DNA of 64,000 bases from Adineta steineri (GCA_905250115.1 CAJNOI010000145.1:176912-240911), one strand, 5' to 3'. Shown: positions 10,180 to 23,488, numbered from the stretch's first letter. Notes: a model not told the origin generated them from the sequence alone. Translations and numbers: made by a program.

Positions 10180-13100
10180 TCATCTTTTCGTCAAAAACCC
10201 AAATCTGCTATCCATTAATCGAAAAGAACTCTCTAGCCTTCTCGAGATCTTGTTTCCCCAAATAAACAGGTAATTAAGTGTCTATATGCAGAAATGTAGA
10301 TAAGCTAGAGTAAAACGAGGAGAAAAAATACATTACTTTGTTATTTTGCAAAGCAAAAGCTAATTGCTCTGCTCCCATATGTGTAATTTGATTCGATTCT
10401 AGATTGAGTTCGGTAATTGTCTATAAGAGAAATGAAACCTGGATATAAATAAAATAAATCAGGAAAATAAACCACTTTATTTATTTTTAATATCTCGGCC
10501 AAATATTGTATTCCCATATCTCCAATCTGATTTGAACTAAGGTCCAAATAAATCAATGTCTGTATGAGAAAATAGAATCTATATGAAAGAAATAAGAACA
10601 GATATTTTATTACTTGATTATTTTTTAATGCATTAGCAAGATACTGTATTTCTTTATCCCCAATATGCTGCCCTGAAAGGTTTAAATGAGTGAGTGTCTG
10701 TGTGAAAAATAAAGATACAGATATAAGACCATATTTAGAAAAAATTATATCACTATGTCGTTCTGTAATCGAATCGATGCTCCGAAAACTGCACCATAAG
10801 AACTTTTATTATTAGATAAATCAAGTTGTATAAGTGTCTATGTAAACAAATAAATATTAATCATATAGAAAAATCTATTACTTTATTGTTTTGTAAGGCA
10901 TCAACTAAATATTGTACTCCGATATCATCGATTTGATTTGTTTCTTTAGACCAATTACTGAGTATCAGTCTGGTTAATGTCTATATATAAAATAGTTAAA
11001 ATAAATAAGAATGAAAAGTTCCATGTTAATTGATTATACTGTATTGTCACGTAATACATCAGCGAAATATTGTGCTCCACTATTTCCAATTCCATTTTGC
11101 GAAAGATTGATTGCAGCGATTGTCTGTGTTAAAATAAAATTACAAATACTGATAAAATGAATCTAGAAAATATTTTACTGTATTATATTTTAATATATCA
11201 GCTAAATATTGTGCTCCATCATCTCCAATTTGATTGTGTGAAAGATCTAATTCGGTTATTGTCTATATCGAAATAAAAAATAAAATAAGTTACAAAAAAA
11301 AACATTACTTCGTTAATTCGTAGCAAATCAGCTAAATATTTTGCTCCAATATCTCCAATCTGATTTGATCCAAGACATAGTTTAGCTAGCATCTGAATGA
11401 AATAAAAACATGTTCATAAATCAAATCAATGAGTAAAATATATCACTTTATTATTGAATAATACATTAGTTAAATATTGTATTCCAATATCTCCAATTTT
11501 ATTTCTCGATAGATTCAGTTTAGTGATTGTCTATATGTGAAAATTCTTTCGAAGCTAACAGAGAAGTATAGAAAGTATGTTACTTCGTTGTTACGCAGTG
11601 CATCAGCTAACAATTTTGTTCCATTGTCATCAATAGTGTCCGAAGAAAACCACATTTCGGAATTTTTCTGAAAAAAGGAAATATTCATGATAAAGAAGTG
11701 AAGAGTAGTATATCACTTTATCATTGCGTATTTTAACTGCTGCACCAACTGCGTTACAATAAGAACTAATATTTCCTTTGAGGTCTAACTGCGTAAGTGT
11801 CTATATGAAATTTTGAAGAAATATAAAATTGATGAAAATGTTTAAATCTCACTTTATTGTCTTTGAGAGCATCATAAAGATATTGTGCTCCAACATCTCC
11901 GATCTTATTTTTTGAGAGATCAAGTTCAACGATTGTCTACATGAAGATAAAAACAAAATTCCTACAGAGATAAATCGAAAAAATTGATTACTTCGTTGCC
12001 GAGTAATGTATCAGCTAAATATTTTATTTGATTGTCATCAATATTCTTTGATTGAAGATTCAGTTTTGTAAGTGTCTAAATAAAAAATAGAAGATATATC
12101 AAATATAAAATATAATAAAGTTAATTACTTTGTCGTTTCGTATTTGAATAACTGCACTAACAACTGCACAATTATTACCAAGATTACCTTCTAATTGCAA
12201 TTTCATTAGTGTCTATATAAAAAGAAATAAAATTATTTCAAAAGAAAAATCTTATTAAAACTTCACTTTGCTATTTCGTCCAGCATCATTTAGATATTGT
12301 ATACCATTATCTCCTATCTCATTTAATTCAAGATTGAGAGTACTCAGTGTCTATACAAAGAAATGAAAACTAAACGATCCTATACGTAAAAAATATTACT
12401 TGATTTTTCTGTAAAGCATCAGCAAAATATTGTGCACCAATATCTCCGATTTGATTCCCAGAAACATCCAGCACAATTAATGTCTAATCAGAAAACAATA
12501 CAATTAAAAATAAATGTTATGAATATTTCACTTGATTTTGTTTTAATGCATAAGCTAAATGTTGTGCTCCGATATCTCCGATTTGATTCTCTTTACATTG
12601 ATTTGAAAGTACCAATGTTTTAAGAGACTACATAATAGAATATGAATATTTTCTATAATGAATAAGGTAATTATAAAGTTACCGTATTCTTTTTTAACAC
12701 ATTCGCTAGATATACTGTGCCAATATCACCGATTCGGTTACATGTTAAATCTAATGTAGTCAGCGTCTATTAAATAAACAAGCGATCAACAGAAAAGCTA
12801 AGTAATTGTGACAATTGCTCTACTGTGTTCATTTCTAATGCATTAGCAAAATATTCTGCTCCTTTATCTCCAATTTGGTTTCTATAATCGAGATAACGTT
12901 CCTCCCAGTCGTAAGTTTTTTCTTCTCGACGTTTTCTCCGGCGATACTCGTTTTGCTCGTCAATAATTCCCAGTATCAACGAAGTAAGAGTCTACAGAAT
13001 AAAAAAAAAGAAAATGAATGATAAAAAGGGGTGATCCAAAAATGACTATTTTTAACGCACGCTAGAAATGCCATAATACGAAAGTCCTTGTCACCTAGAT

Positions 13101-16100
13101 CACGAATCTGACATCCGTTTGTCTAGATCTGATCCCTTTTTTGTCGGTTTTTCCTGTAAGGGATATCTAGGTCTCTGCAGGGTAGTTCCATGGGGCGTCA
13201 AATACAAGTACACAAAGTATTCAGGAAATTTTCTTCTTTCCCCAACTTTGTAGAGTTTTTTTCGCTGATTATTTTCGTATAAGGAAGTTTGGATTTCTAT
13301 TGAGAAATGACGACGCTATTATCAAAATATAAAACATAGTGAAATACGGTAAAATAGTTTAAATCCCATTTTTTTCTTATAAAATATAGAAAAAATTCGA
13401 GTCTCTAATCTCGAACCGGCTGTATTCTCAAGAAATATGACATAGTAGGTCTTGTAGAGAAAACTGTGCTCTTTAAAATCTACTATATCATATTTCTTGA
13501 AAATGTAGTCGGTTCGAGATTAGAAACTCGACTTTTTCCTATATTTTGTAAGGAAAAAAATGGGATTTTAAGCTATTTTACTATGTTTCTTATTTTGACG
13601 ATAGTGTCGTTATTTCTCAATAGAATTCAAAACTTCTTGATACGAAAATGATCAGCAGAAGAAGCTGTACAAGATTTGAGAGAAAAGAAAATTTTCTCAG
13701 AAAAATTTCTGAATACTTTGTTTGACATCCCATAAAACTACCCTATACTAGACTCAGATACTCCCCAATGGAAATTGGTAAAAAAAAGGATCAGATCTAG
13801 ACAAACGGATGTCAGATTCGTGATCTAGGTGACAAGGACTTTCGTAATATGACATTTTTAGAGTGCGTTAAAAATAGTCATTTTGGATCACCCCCATATA
13901 TTACTTTATTATTTTGCAATGCATCAGCTAAATATTGTGCTCCTTTGTCTCCAATTTCATTTTCCGACAGATTTAATTCTATGATCGTCTATTCATGAAA
14001 ACGAAAGCATAATTAACGATAGAAAAACTTAAGAAAATCTATCACTTCATTATTCGATAATGCATCTGTCAAGAATTTTATTCCATTATCATCGATATTT
14101 TGCGATTGAAGATTAATACTAGATATTTTCTAGAGAAAAAAGATAAGATCTATGAGAGACACTTTAGAAATAAATTACTTTATCATTTCGTAGTTGAACT
14201 GCTGCGCTAATATATTTATAATAGGTATTATTATTATTTCTTTCGAATTCTAATTTCATAAGTGTTTATATTAAACGATAATGTTATTTTATAGAGATCA
14301 TAAGTGTTGAAATCCTACTTTGTTTTTCCTGAGAGCATTGTCAAGATACTGTGCTCCATCATTTCCGATTTCATTGCTTGAAAGATCTAATGTTTTCAGT
14401 GTCTATGGAGTAAACAGAAAACGAATATGAGTATAATAATCGATCCAGATATATTAGTTTGCTATCTTTTGACGTATCAGTCAGATTTTATTCTTGTTAT
14501 TAATGAAGTAAAAAGAAAGTAAATGTAAGAAAAATCTATTACTTTATTGTTTTGCAATGCATCAGCTAAATATTGTGCCCCCTTGTCTCCAATTTTATTC
14601 ATCGTCAAATCTAGTACTTCGATTGTCTACTCATGAAAACGAAAATATAATTCATAATAAAACAAGTTAAGAAAGTCTATCACTTCATTGTTGAATAATG
14701 CATCTGCTAGTAATTTTGTGCCGTTGTCGCCAATACCTTTCCAACGAAGATTGATTACAGTGATTGTCTACAGAAAGAACTAAAGTTTATGACGGAAAAA
14801 AAGAAAAATATATAACTTTATTTTTTTGTATTTGAATTGCTGCAGTAACTGCTATGCAATAAGGGTCAGAATTGTCTTTGAGCTCTAAATCCACGAGTGT
14901 CTATGTTATATTACAGTGACGTTCCCAATTTGATCAGAAGGATTGATATCCTACTTTGTTTCCTCCGAGAACATCGTAAAGATATTGTGCTCCATCATTT
15001 CCAATTTTATTATTCGAGAGGTCCAATATAGTGAGAGTCTGTATAAAATACAAAATATGAATATAATTCTGATAAGCTTGAAAATTTTTTTACTTGATGA
15101 TCTCGTAATGCATCAGCTAACTGTCGTGCTCCATTGTCTTCAATTTTATTGTTTGAAAGATTAAGTGTAGTCATTGTCTATATACAGAGTAATAGCAAAT
15201 AAAAATATAAAAAAATTTGAAAAAGATATTACTTGGTAATGTTGTAGTGCTACAGCTATGTATAGTACCATATCGTCTCTGATTCGATTGTTGGAAAGAT
15301 TCAATCTGGAATCCGTCTTTATGAAAATATAAAAATTAGCAGATATGAATAATTTCACTGCTAAATAATATAAATAGTAGTAGAAACAAATATAATATTA
15401 AGTCAAATAAAGAATGATTCAATTTTAATCTTATTTTTGTGTTATCACTCTAGTTTTAATAAAATCAACAAAACTATCGATTGTAATGACACCTTTAATG
15501 AGAAATACTGTTTTTTAATTTTATACAATCCTGAATGAAACTCTTGAGCGAATAAATGAGAATAAGTTTACACAAATAAAAGAACTAGCTGCAGTTATAA
15601 TATCTGTACAAAAAATATGATTAAAAAAAGTTCGAAGATTTAGGAAAGACATCCATTTCCTGGGTTTAGAAGTTTTATGACAATTCTTATATAAGAAAAT
15701 CATACTATGCTTACATTTGCTTCAGCATCATTGGACATATTTTCTCTCGAAGGCACAAGCAAGCAGTGTATAGACCCCGTAGATGATCCTGTTAATGTAA
15801 CATTTCCCATTTCATGATTAGCGCTGTTGTTTGGTATGGTATAGAGTCTAATTTTTGATTGCGGTAGAATATAATCGGTAGTAACATACCAGTGTTTAGT
15901 ATCGAGCCAAAACGAAGTTTGAAATGGCAAAATAAGTGAGGTAATACCAGTGCAACTTTCGCACTCTTTATCAGTATAGGTAAATAAAAATTCAAATTTA
16001 TTCAATAGTGGTAATTTCATTGAGATAAGTTGTTCCCAATAATTACCATCGAATATTGAATCAAATTGAGATCTACGTGAAACCATTTTCAGGTAAACAA

Positions 16101-17277
16101 GTGATGGTGTCAACGAAAGAAGAAATTCGAGCTGTGCGATACCTAGTCGACAGTCGCCAATAGTCAATGAAGTCAATTGTGGATATAATGCTAAATTAAA
16201 ATGTAAGATGATAAACATGAGTATGAATTAGAATTTTTTTAATGAAACTATCAAGTGGATGAAATGTTGAAAAAAGAAAGCCATAGAAACATACTAGCAT
16301 TCATTACAAAACTCACTTTGGAGTCTTTTCAAGATTGGACATATAACAGGCAACGGTATTTATTAATCTTAACCAAGTTGTTAAAATGACTAATCTACGG
16401 GATTTCTGATCTGCTCTAGAGACTTATAGGACACATTATCTTCGTAACCTGTAAAAGGAATTCTCTTCTGTTAAACTCGATTTCTATTAACATTTCAAAT
16501 AAAGAATAATAAAAAGTATCACTATCAGGAAATAAATGAGATGTATACTGAATTTTCTGTACCTGTGTAATCAGTGGTTATACGTTGTCTCTTTGCAGAG
16601 TGATATATATTAGATGAAGATGGAAAAACAGTTTGATTCATATCATTCATATCACAATCATTCATTACGAATATTCTTAAATTAGATGAATTACTAAGAA
16701 TAACACAATATGTTCGATAAGTACAATCTCGAATTGTTAATTGTACTAATGTGGACTGAACTGGCCACGTTATTCTATCATTCATATAATTGAAATTATT
16801 TAAATATAATTTTTGCAGCTTGAATTGAATGACTGTTGAAAAAATAGTTGAAAGTACTGTATCGTATACTCTCAAATATGATTCGATTGTAAGTGAGACT
16901 AGGGGATTGACGGTAATATGCTGTAAAATTTCATTCAAATGAGTGTCGTACATTTTATAAAGAGATAATGAACGAAGCTTAGCGAATTGATTAATGTTTA
17001 AACGTGAAAGAAATAATTTGATGTATTCTTTTTCGGAATAATTCACGAACAACTTTAGCGAAACAACGTTTAAGGGATCAACAACACCAGAAATATATTT
17101 TAAATAAGACTTTTCTTTTGAATTAAACGTGAGTTCCAAATGATTATAGCTGCTTACAGATGCACGAAGTTGTTTGCAAACTTGTCGAATTGAAAGAAGA
17201 ATAGTTTGCGCATCGAGATGATTAAAAATACAATGATGAAGTTCAACAAGAAGACTAAGAAGAGATGTGTCTGACAT
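10180..17277 (-). CDS. F-box / leucine-rich-repeat protein, about 32 exons
   Basis: Probable substrate-binding subunit of an SCF-type ubiquitin ligase. Exon 1 (16563-17277) begins with an F-box (ELHHCIFNHLDAQTILLSIR). Exon 2 (15715-16190) has LYPQLTSLTIGDCRLG and TPSLVYLKM. Then come 29 LRR exons and a last exon (10180-10281) ending NYLFIWGNKI...TKR. LRR exons in transcription order begin: 15233-15316, 15094-15177, 14955-15038, 14817-14900, 14684-14767, 14543-14626, 14319-14402, 14179-14265, 14046-14129, 13905-13988, 12824-12991, 12683-12766, 12532-12627, 12400-12483, and continue to 10337-10420. Almost all are 84 nt, phase 0, one ribonuclease-inhibitor-type LRR of 28 aa (TLxxLDLSxNxIGDxGAQYL). 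Full model 1280 aa. It could instead be two adjacent genes split at the 398-nt intron 15317-15714. Confidence 0.75.
13029..13889. mobile_element. Foldback (palindromic) element inside an LRR intron
   Basis: The ~860-bp element is an imperfect palindrome over nearly its whole length, with arms of about 400 bp meeting near 13455. It starts GGGGTGATCCAAAAATGAC and ends GTCATTTTGGATCACCCC. Further matching blocks include GTCCTTGTCACCTAGATCACG on the left with CGTGATCTAGGTGACAAGGAC on the right, and GAGATTAGAAACTCG near the centre with its left partner. TA dinucleotides sit just outside both ends, which would fit a Tc1/mariner-type target site, but the exact boundary is uncertain. No transposase is encoded. 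It enlarges the intron between LRR exons 13905-13988 and 12824-12991 to 913 nt; without it the intron would be about 50 nt like its neighbours. Confidence 0.85.
14450..14505 (-). pseudogene. Relic of an LRR exon
   Basis: The stretch TTAGTTTGCTATCTTTTGACG through GTCAGATTTTATTCTTG resembles the 3' half of the LRR exons of the surrounding gene (the part reading NG-x-K-x-LAD-x-L-x-NNE), but it is truncated and has no matching 5' half or acceptor. It lies in a longer-than-usual intron (14403-14542... reading on the minus strand) between two intact repeat exons, so one repeat seems to have been lost. Confidence 0.45.
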
Positions 17278-18884
17278 CACTTTATAAGCTTAAAAATAAT
17301 TAAATAAATATCACACTTAAATGACCACTTCTTCGTTTGAGTGTGGTATGTCGTGATTATCTATCTGGAAAAAACAAATACATAAAATATGATATTTTAA
17401 TGATTTAAACAAAATTGAACTTCTTTTAAATATCATACCGAACCATTTTTTAAGTGTGAAGTAAAATAAAACCGATGGAAAGAAAAACAACCCACAAACT
17501 AATCTTTTATCTACAGTATACACGTTCTTCAGATAAAGTGTTAATAGATATTGTCAACAGAACGGCCAACACGCTTCTAACAACAAAATTCTTACTTTTA
17601 TAGAAGAAAACTGTAAGGTAGAATATATTTTTTGAGGGTATGGGTGTATTATATTTATCTTATACTCACGCTCACACCCACACCTATCCTCACACACATA
17701 TCCATCAGTTTGGATGGACGTCTTTTTGTAAATGACTATGCTAACAAATGCATACTTTGTGCGATTCATGATGATGTTCAAAAAAATATGAAGATACTTA
17801 GGCTTTTTGATAGCAATTATATAAGATGTACAATATAAATAGATATGAAAACGTATTTTATGTGCATCTTTTTGCTCAATATCATCAAACGACAAAACAA
17901 CTATATAATTGTTTCCAGAAGAGGAAAACGAACATACAACTGGATGTTAATTTTCATGTGTTTATTTTTTTTCTTCAAATAAACGTTTATATTCTATAGA
18001 AGAAATTGAAGTTGTTTTCCATATGTTTAGATATTTTTTCAAAAAAACCGTTTTATTCATTAATTAAAAATAAAAAAAGCAACGTGACTTGTGTTCATGT
18101 ATATAGAATATATACAATACTCGTCGTATATCGAAATAATATCATTCTCGCCAGTATCGTTTGCCTATAATTACGCGTCTAATGCTTTTATCTAGTCTTT
18201 CATTTATTTTAGATGTAGAGATAATTTAATTTTTATATAATTAGACAAGATTTTTTATCTATTGTTTTTTCATATTGAATATTCTATCATATTTTATCTT
18301 GCTTCTACGACTTATGTTATTTTTTATGTTAATCTTATTACTGTTACATGATCAAAAACCAGATTATATCAATAAATTAAAAACTAAAACAAATATAGTT
18401 GTATATGAATTGAACCAATAGAGTACTCAAATACTTAGCAGTTTTACATAAGTACTTGCTAGTAGTACTCGAACACTTAACGTTCACGACAAATACATCA
18501 TAAGTACTCATAAGTTCTCGTGACATTTTCTAGTGTGAGTACTTTTTTGAGTACTTCTGTATGAGTTCTTTGACTAAAGTAATTAAATGCGCAACCTTTT
18601 AAAATTTATTCTGTGGTAAAGAAATAATTAAAAGTAATATTCACTTCTTTAATGCGCCGCGGACATTTTTATGTTTCATTTTCTATCTCTCTCCTTCTTT
18701 CTTTATTAATGGTAGATACTAATTAGCGAGATTATTTAATCGCATGTCTTTCATGATGATGAAGAATAATAATTTCATCGTTCCTTTTATTTCCAGATAA
18801 TCGACTTCTTACTAGCAAATATTCTTTCCTCTGTAGACAAACATTTTTTATTCTGAAAGAATAATCTTAACTTTGTAAGTAAGA
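17278..18884. other. Intergenic between divergent F-box/LRR and 7TM genes
   Basis: About 1.6 kb that must contain both promoters. Besides the telomere-like inverted tract at 17634-17695 I see no gene. An area around 18440-18560 has repeated AGTACTT/AAGTACT-type words (several copies of GTACTCGAACACTTA-like text), which form local inverted repeats but no clear element. Confidence 0.45.
17634..17695. repeat. Telomere-like inverted tract
   Basis: G-rich GAGGGTATGGGTGT on the left is followed about 30 bp later by C-rich CACACCCACACC, so the strand can fold back on itself. Permutations of TGTGGG on one side and CCCACA on the other recur through the window. Confidence 0.55.
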
Positions 18885-19908
18885 ATGTCGACGTCATTTG
18901 TTGTTATCGGAAAACAAGTAACCAAATATGTGGGAATACCAATCTTTGTCAGTGGTGTCATAGGAGGACTTTTGAATCTTGCTGTGTTTTTCAGTCTTCG
19001 TACATTTCGACAAAGTTCCTGTGCATTTTATTTAACTATTATGTCTTTTGTCAATATTGGTCAATTATTTAGTGGATTTCTTCCATTACGTATTATAAAC
19101 TCTTTATTGAATGTTGATGGGACAGAAACATCATTATTCTTTTGTAAATTTCAAATATATCTTTCTCAATTATGTATAGGAGCTTCATTTACATGTTTTT
19201 GTCTAGCAATTATTGATCAATATTTAGCTACTTGTGCTCATCCTCGTTGGCTACAATTATGTAATATCAAACTAGCTCATCGTCTCATAATCATATGTAT
19301 TCTTTTTTGGATGTTGCATGGAATCTTACCTTTAATCTTTTATAATCATATTCAATCGCCTATTACTAACAAAACCAGTTGTACTATTACAAATTCAATA
19401 TTTAATTATTATCGCAATTATTTCTTTATTCCTGTACTAATTGGATATCTACCTATTATCACTGCAGGTTTGTTTGGAGTGTTGGCTTATCGTAATATAC
19501 AACAAATATCTTATCGTACTATTCCGGTTGTTCGACGCGAATTAGATAAGCAATTAACTACTATGGTTTTACTACAGGTTTTTATCAATATTTTTATTTT
19601 ATTACCATATACAACTGTAGTTGCTGTTGCGACAAATACAAGTCTTATTAGTGATCCAATTATACAAGCAAAACTTCAGTTCACCATCACTATTGTTGTC
19701 GTTATTTATAACATATATTTTTCCGTAAGTAATAACTAAATTTCAACAAATTATTGTTATAATTATCTCATTTTAGAGTTCTTTTTATATTTATATTTGT
19801 GCATCCAAGCGTTTTCGTAAACAATTTCTTCATGTGATGTACATGATTTATTCGAATCAATGGAAACAACTAAGACCAGGTGACAATCAAGTGATGCCAG
19901 AAATATAA
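18885..19908 (+). CDS. Rhodopsin-like 7TM receptor, two exons
   Basis: Exons 18885-19724 and 19777-19908 are joined over a 52-nt GTAAGT...TTTTAG intron in phase 0, giving 323 aa. Seven hydrophobic segments are visible. TM1 (IFVSGVIGGLLNLAVFFSL) carries the GxxxN pattern. A cysteine precedes TM3 (FFCKFQIYLSQLC). The TM3 end is CLAIIDQYLATC, a DQY variant of DRY. TM6 has ILLPYTTVVAV, and the cytoplasmic tail after the intron has KRFRKQFLHV. The intron falls inside TM7, as in many rotifer FMRFamide-like or orphan receptors. N-glycosylation sites occur in ECL2 (NKTSC). Ligand unknown. Confidence 0.86.
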
Positions 19909-20854
19909 ATCTTATCTACAAAAAATTTTCTTTTTCTTAATATCATGCTTGATGTAAAAAGTATTAAACTACATAAACACATATCATTTTGATTGTGAAG
20001 AATGACTATATTTATATTGTTCGTATCAAACCAAATAAAAATAATCTCATTTTAATCTGTACTTCGACGAATTTTCTAAATATATTGAATTCTGTCACAA
20101 AAAAAGTATTGTTTCTTCCTTCGAAATATGTCTTTCTATGTTGCTCATTTTTTTCGGATTAAATAGACTAATAGATATGTAATATCGACGAAAAAAGAAT
20201 GCCATTTGAGACAAACAAAAACACAGTTAAAGTAAAATCATTATTTTTTCTTATCGAATATTATTCGTGCTGCATTACAGCTGTATTTAGACAGCAAATT
20301 CCCAAGATAGTTGCATTATTGACTGAATATAATCGAAAATAAAAATAAAGTATTTCTATCTTTAGAGTCTCACTTATCTATGTATGATTAACTTGAAATT
20401 TTTTTTTGTCTTGCTTAAAATTCTAGCTGTATTTAGCTAATAAGAATTTACGATAGTTATTCCTCAAATATTTTTTCTCCTAGATCACTTGATCGCACCT
20501 ACGAGCAATCAAAAGACCTTGCCGTCTTTCGTCAAGTAATTCCGTTGATAGATACTTTATCAATTTCGTTCGAATACATATAAGTTGAAGAAAATGGGTG
20601 ATCTTTTCTAAACAGTTAATATTTATTTTCTATCTAGCAGGACATTTTCAAGACGACCTTTTAAAAGATTTGTTTGTTTTTATTCAATACATCTCTTACA
20701 AATTGTATGTATGACCGCTGAAAAACTCACCTTTCTATTTTTGTATAACGTAGAATATAGTAGAATGTCCTGTTTAGAAATTGTTTAAACCTACTTACAA
20801 CTTTTCTGCCAATCTTAGTAGTGACTGGCAATAGATTATTGGTCGACTATTTCT
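19909..20854. other. Intergenic, nothing supportable
   Basis: AT-rich 0.95 kb between two plus-strand genes. It holds no open frame with motif support, RNA gene or repeat that I can recognise. Confidence 0.45.
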
Positions 20855-23340
20855 ATGTCGCAATGCAATGGTCAAAGGATTTTTGATCTTCCATTACGTC
20901 GACTACCATCGACACGGAATGGAATCACTTTTATTTGGCTCGAAAATTCATCTTTATCATCAGCATTATTGAAGAAAAATTATGAAACCATCGAGTATCT
21001 ACGCAGCCTCAACAACTACTTTATTGTTCATTATACAACCTTATCAAAGTGCATGAAATACTTAAAACACGCACGATTTTATGAACGCATCGTTATTATT
21101 GTTGTTATTAGTCATGATGAAGAAGAAACATTCATAACAACTGAAAATGTTTCTCGATTGTATCAATATCGACAAATACAAATGATGATCACTATTTCTT
21201 TTACTAATATAAAAGATGATCACATTAATATTATTTTATCAATAAATACTCAAGATAACGCTAGTAAGGAAATTCAAAAATTCCAAGATTATCAATCATT
21301 GATTGTTCAGTTACAGCAGTTGATGGATGAAGCCGAAGATTTCGATGATGGATTGTTCGCTGTATTTAATCAACGAGAGAAAGCATTACGAGATGTTCGC
21401 CAGGAGCTTGGTGCATTCGTATGGGGTCAATCCTACAGAGGTCAGTTTATTTATCCGCCTAAAAGTTCACAAAATACTTAAAGCTAAAATCAGAGAGTAT
21501 TGATATGAAAAAGTCAACTAAATTATATCAAAGAGTATCATCGAGGCAAATCGTACCAAAAAAATACACACTAGAGGGTAGAGGGCTGGGGCTGGGTGTT
21601 GTACCCCTTTAACACCCACATCCTCAAGATTTTTTTGGCAGTCCCAAGGATATTCGTATCAACCGTCAACATAGATAAAATTTCGTAAGATGTCTTGAAT
21701 TATTTTGGTAAAACTTGCGATGCCAATTTTTGAAACGATATAGAGACAAAATATATGTTATGTGTAAGGAAAAGAGTAGTACTATTTTCTATTTTAAATA
21801 TGTCATAGTTGTTCTCATGACGATGCCTCATCATTCAAAGGAAGCCAAGCAAGAGATGCTCGCCGAATTTCGTGCATATTATCAACATAATCATCATGAA
21901 TTGCTTGCAATTGACGATTTTGAACGTACCTATCGCTCGGGAGATGCTATTCGTTGGTATACAAAGCCTTGCTTTCTTTTTCGTCTTATTAACAAAGCAC
22001 TACGTACAGAAGACATTTGTGCTTTTTACACTTTTCGTTATTTTATTATTGATCTGTGCACACAGTTAGAAGAAGCGGTCGGTAAAACTGCTTCTTGTGC
22101 AAAAATATTTCGTGTCTATCGTGGATCAAGACTTAGTCGAGATGAGGTCGAACAATTGCAAGTTGGTATGCTGGTGACTGCAAATGGATTTCTTTCTTCA
22201 TCACGAGATTTGAATGTTGCCCAGCAGTTCATCAGTATTGATCCAGTTACGGGCTTATCGCCTAGTCGAAGTCGCATGGACAAACGACAATATGTTCTAT
22301 TCGAGATTGACGTCGATTTGATACATTCACCTTATACGACGGCAGTCGATGTAACTAGACATAGTACTATGCCACATGAAGACGAGGTCATTTTTAATTT
22401 GGGCACTACCTTCACTATCACTGACATTAATTATGATACTGAACACTATTTATGGCATATTCAAATACTCTCATCATCAGAAGTTGCTGAACTCAGCCGA
22501 GCCTATAATATGTTTGTTCGCAAACGTCTAAATGAGGTCAATGGCATACTAATGTGTGGTCATTATTTGACTGAAATATATAGTAATTATACTGAGGCTA
22601 TGCGTTACTTTCATCATCTGTTACGTTCAAAGACTGTAGATGATAATGATCGACCCGCTATCTACTATCATTTGGGACGCGCTTATCGTTTTATGGGTAA
22701 ATATCAACAAGCGATAACATATTTTAAATGTGCTCAACTATTTCAACGGCGTAAATTACCACAATCAAGCTTCGACTATGGTCGTACATTAAGGGGCCTC
22801 AGTAATGTGTATTCGGACATGGAAGACACAACACGAGCACTATATTTCGAAGAAAAAGCAATTGCTATCCATCGTAAATGTTTGCCAGACGATCATATCG
22901 AAATATCTTTCCATTTAAATCGACTTGCCTTTATTCATTGGCAACAAAAGCAATATGAACGTGCACTTATTTTCGTTGAGAACGCATTATTATATTTTAA
23001 ACAAAAGATGCCAACCGATTATCCAGCAGAGGCACGATCACTACATGTAATGGGCTTGATACAACATTCACTGGGTAATCGACAGCAAGCTCTTGATTTT
23101 TTCAAAAAAGCGTTGCACATGCGAGAATCACTACTAGCTGATGATCACCCATTCGTTGCTCAGACATGCCACGAGCTGAGTATCTTGTGTGCTGAACAGG
23201 ATGATGAATACGCAATGGCACTCGAATATGCACAAAGAGCGCTAAATATTCGTAAGAAAAAGCTATCGCCGAATCATATTGATGTCAAACGATCAATCGA
23301 ACTTTTCGAGCGGCTATCACAACGCCATGATGCTACTTAG
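20855..23340 (+). CDS. ADP-ribosyltransferase (R-S-E) with TPR array
   Basis: Exons 20855-21440 and 21809-23340 are joined by a 368-nt intron (CAGAG|GTCAGT ... CATAG) to give 705 aa in frame. Residues 1-195 are an N-terminal domain (ITFIWLEN, ERIVIIVVISHDEEE, LRDVRQELGAFVW), seen in many rotifer ART-TPR proteins. The ART domain follows at about 200-420. It contains AIRWYTK and NKALRTED, the catalytic Arg in FRVYRG (about R300), the Ser block GFLSSS (about 323-327), and the E-x-E motif in HEDEVIFNLGTTF (about 386-388). All three R-S-E elements are present, so arginine-type mono-ADP-ribosylation is plausible. TPRs occupy about 440-690 (YYHLGRAYRFMGKYQQAI). No signal peptide. The intron contains a telomere-like tract. 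Confidence 0.87.
21574..21627. repeat. Telomere-like inverted tract in ART-TPR intron
   Basis: AGAGGGTAGAGGGCTGGGG...GGGTGTT is followed by AACACCCACATCCTC. G-rich then C-rich halves form an imperfect hairpin within the intron. Confidence 0.5.
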
Positions 23341-23488
23341 TGTCAGCGAAATGATTATTAAATTATCGATGTATGTTAATATTTGTGATTGTAAATATAT
23401 GTATATATTAACTACAGACAATAATCGACAGATAAATATTGTACAGGATGCGTGTGTGAGTTTGATTTTGAATAAAACTTCTGAGAAG

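Noticed and set aside
18440..18560. Local AGTACTT/AAGTACT words
   Set aside because: Short palindromic words without a defined element boundary or other copies in the window.
21441..21808. Two separate genes at 20855-21481 and 21715-23340
   Set aside because: A clean donor and acceptor join them in frame, and the combined order is that of rotifer ART-TPR proteins.
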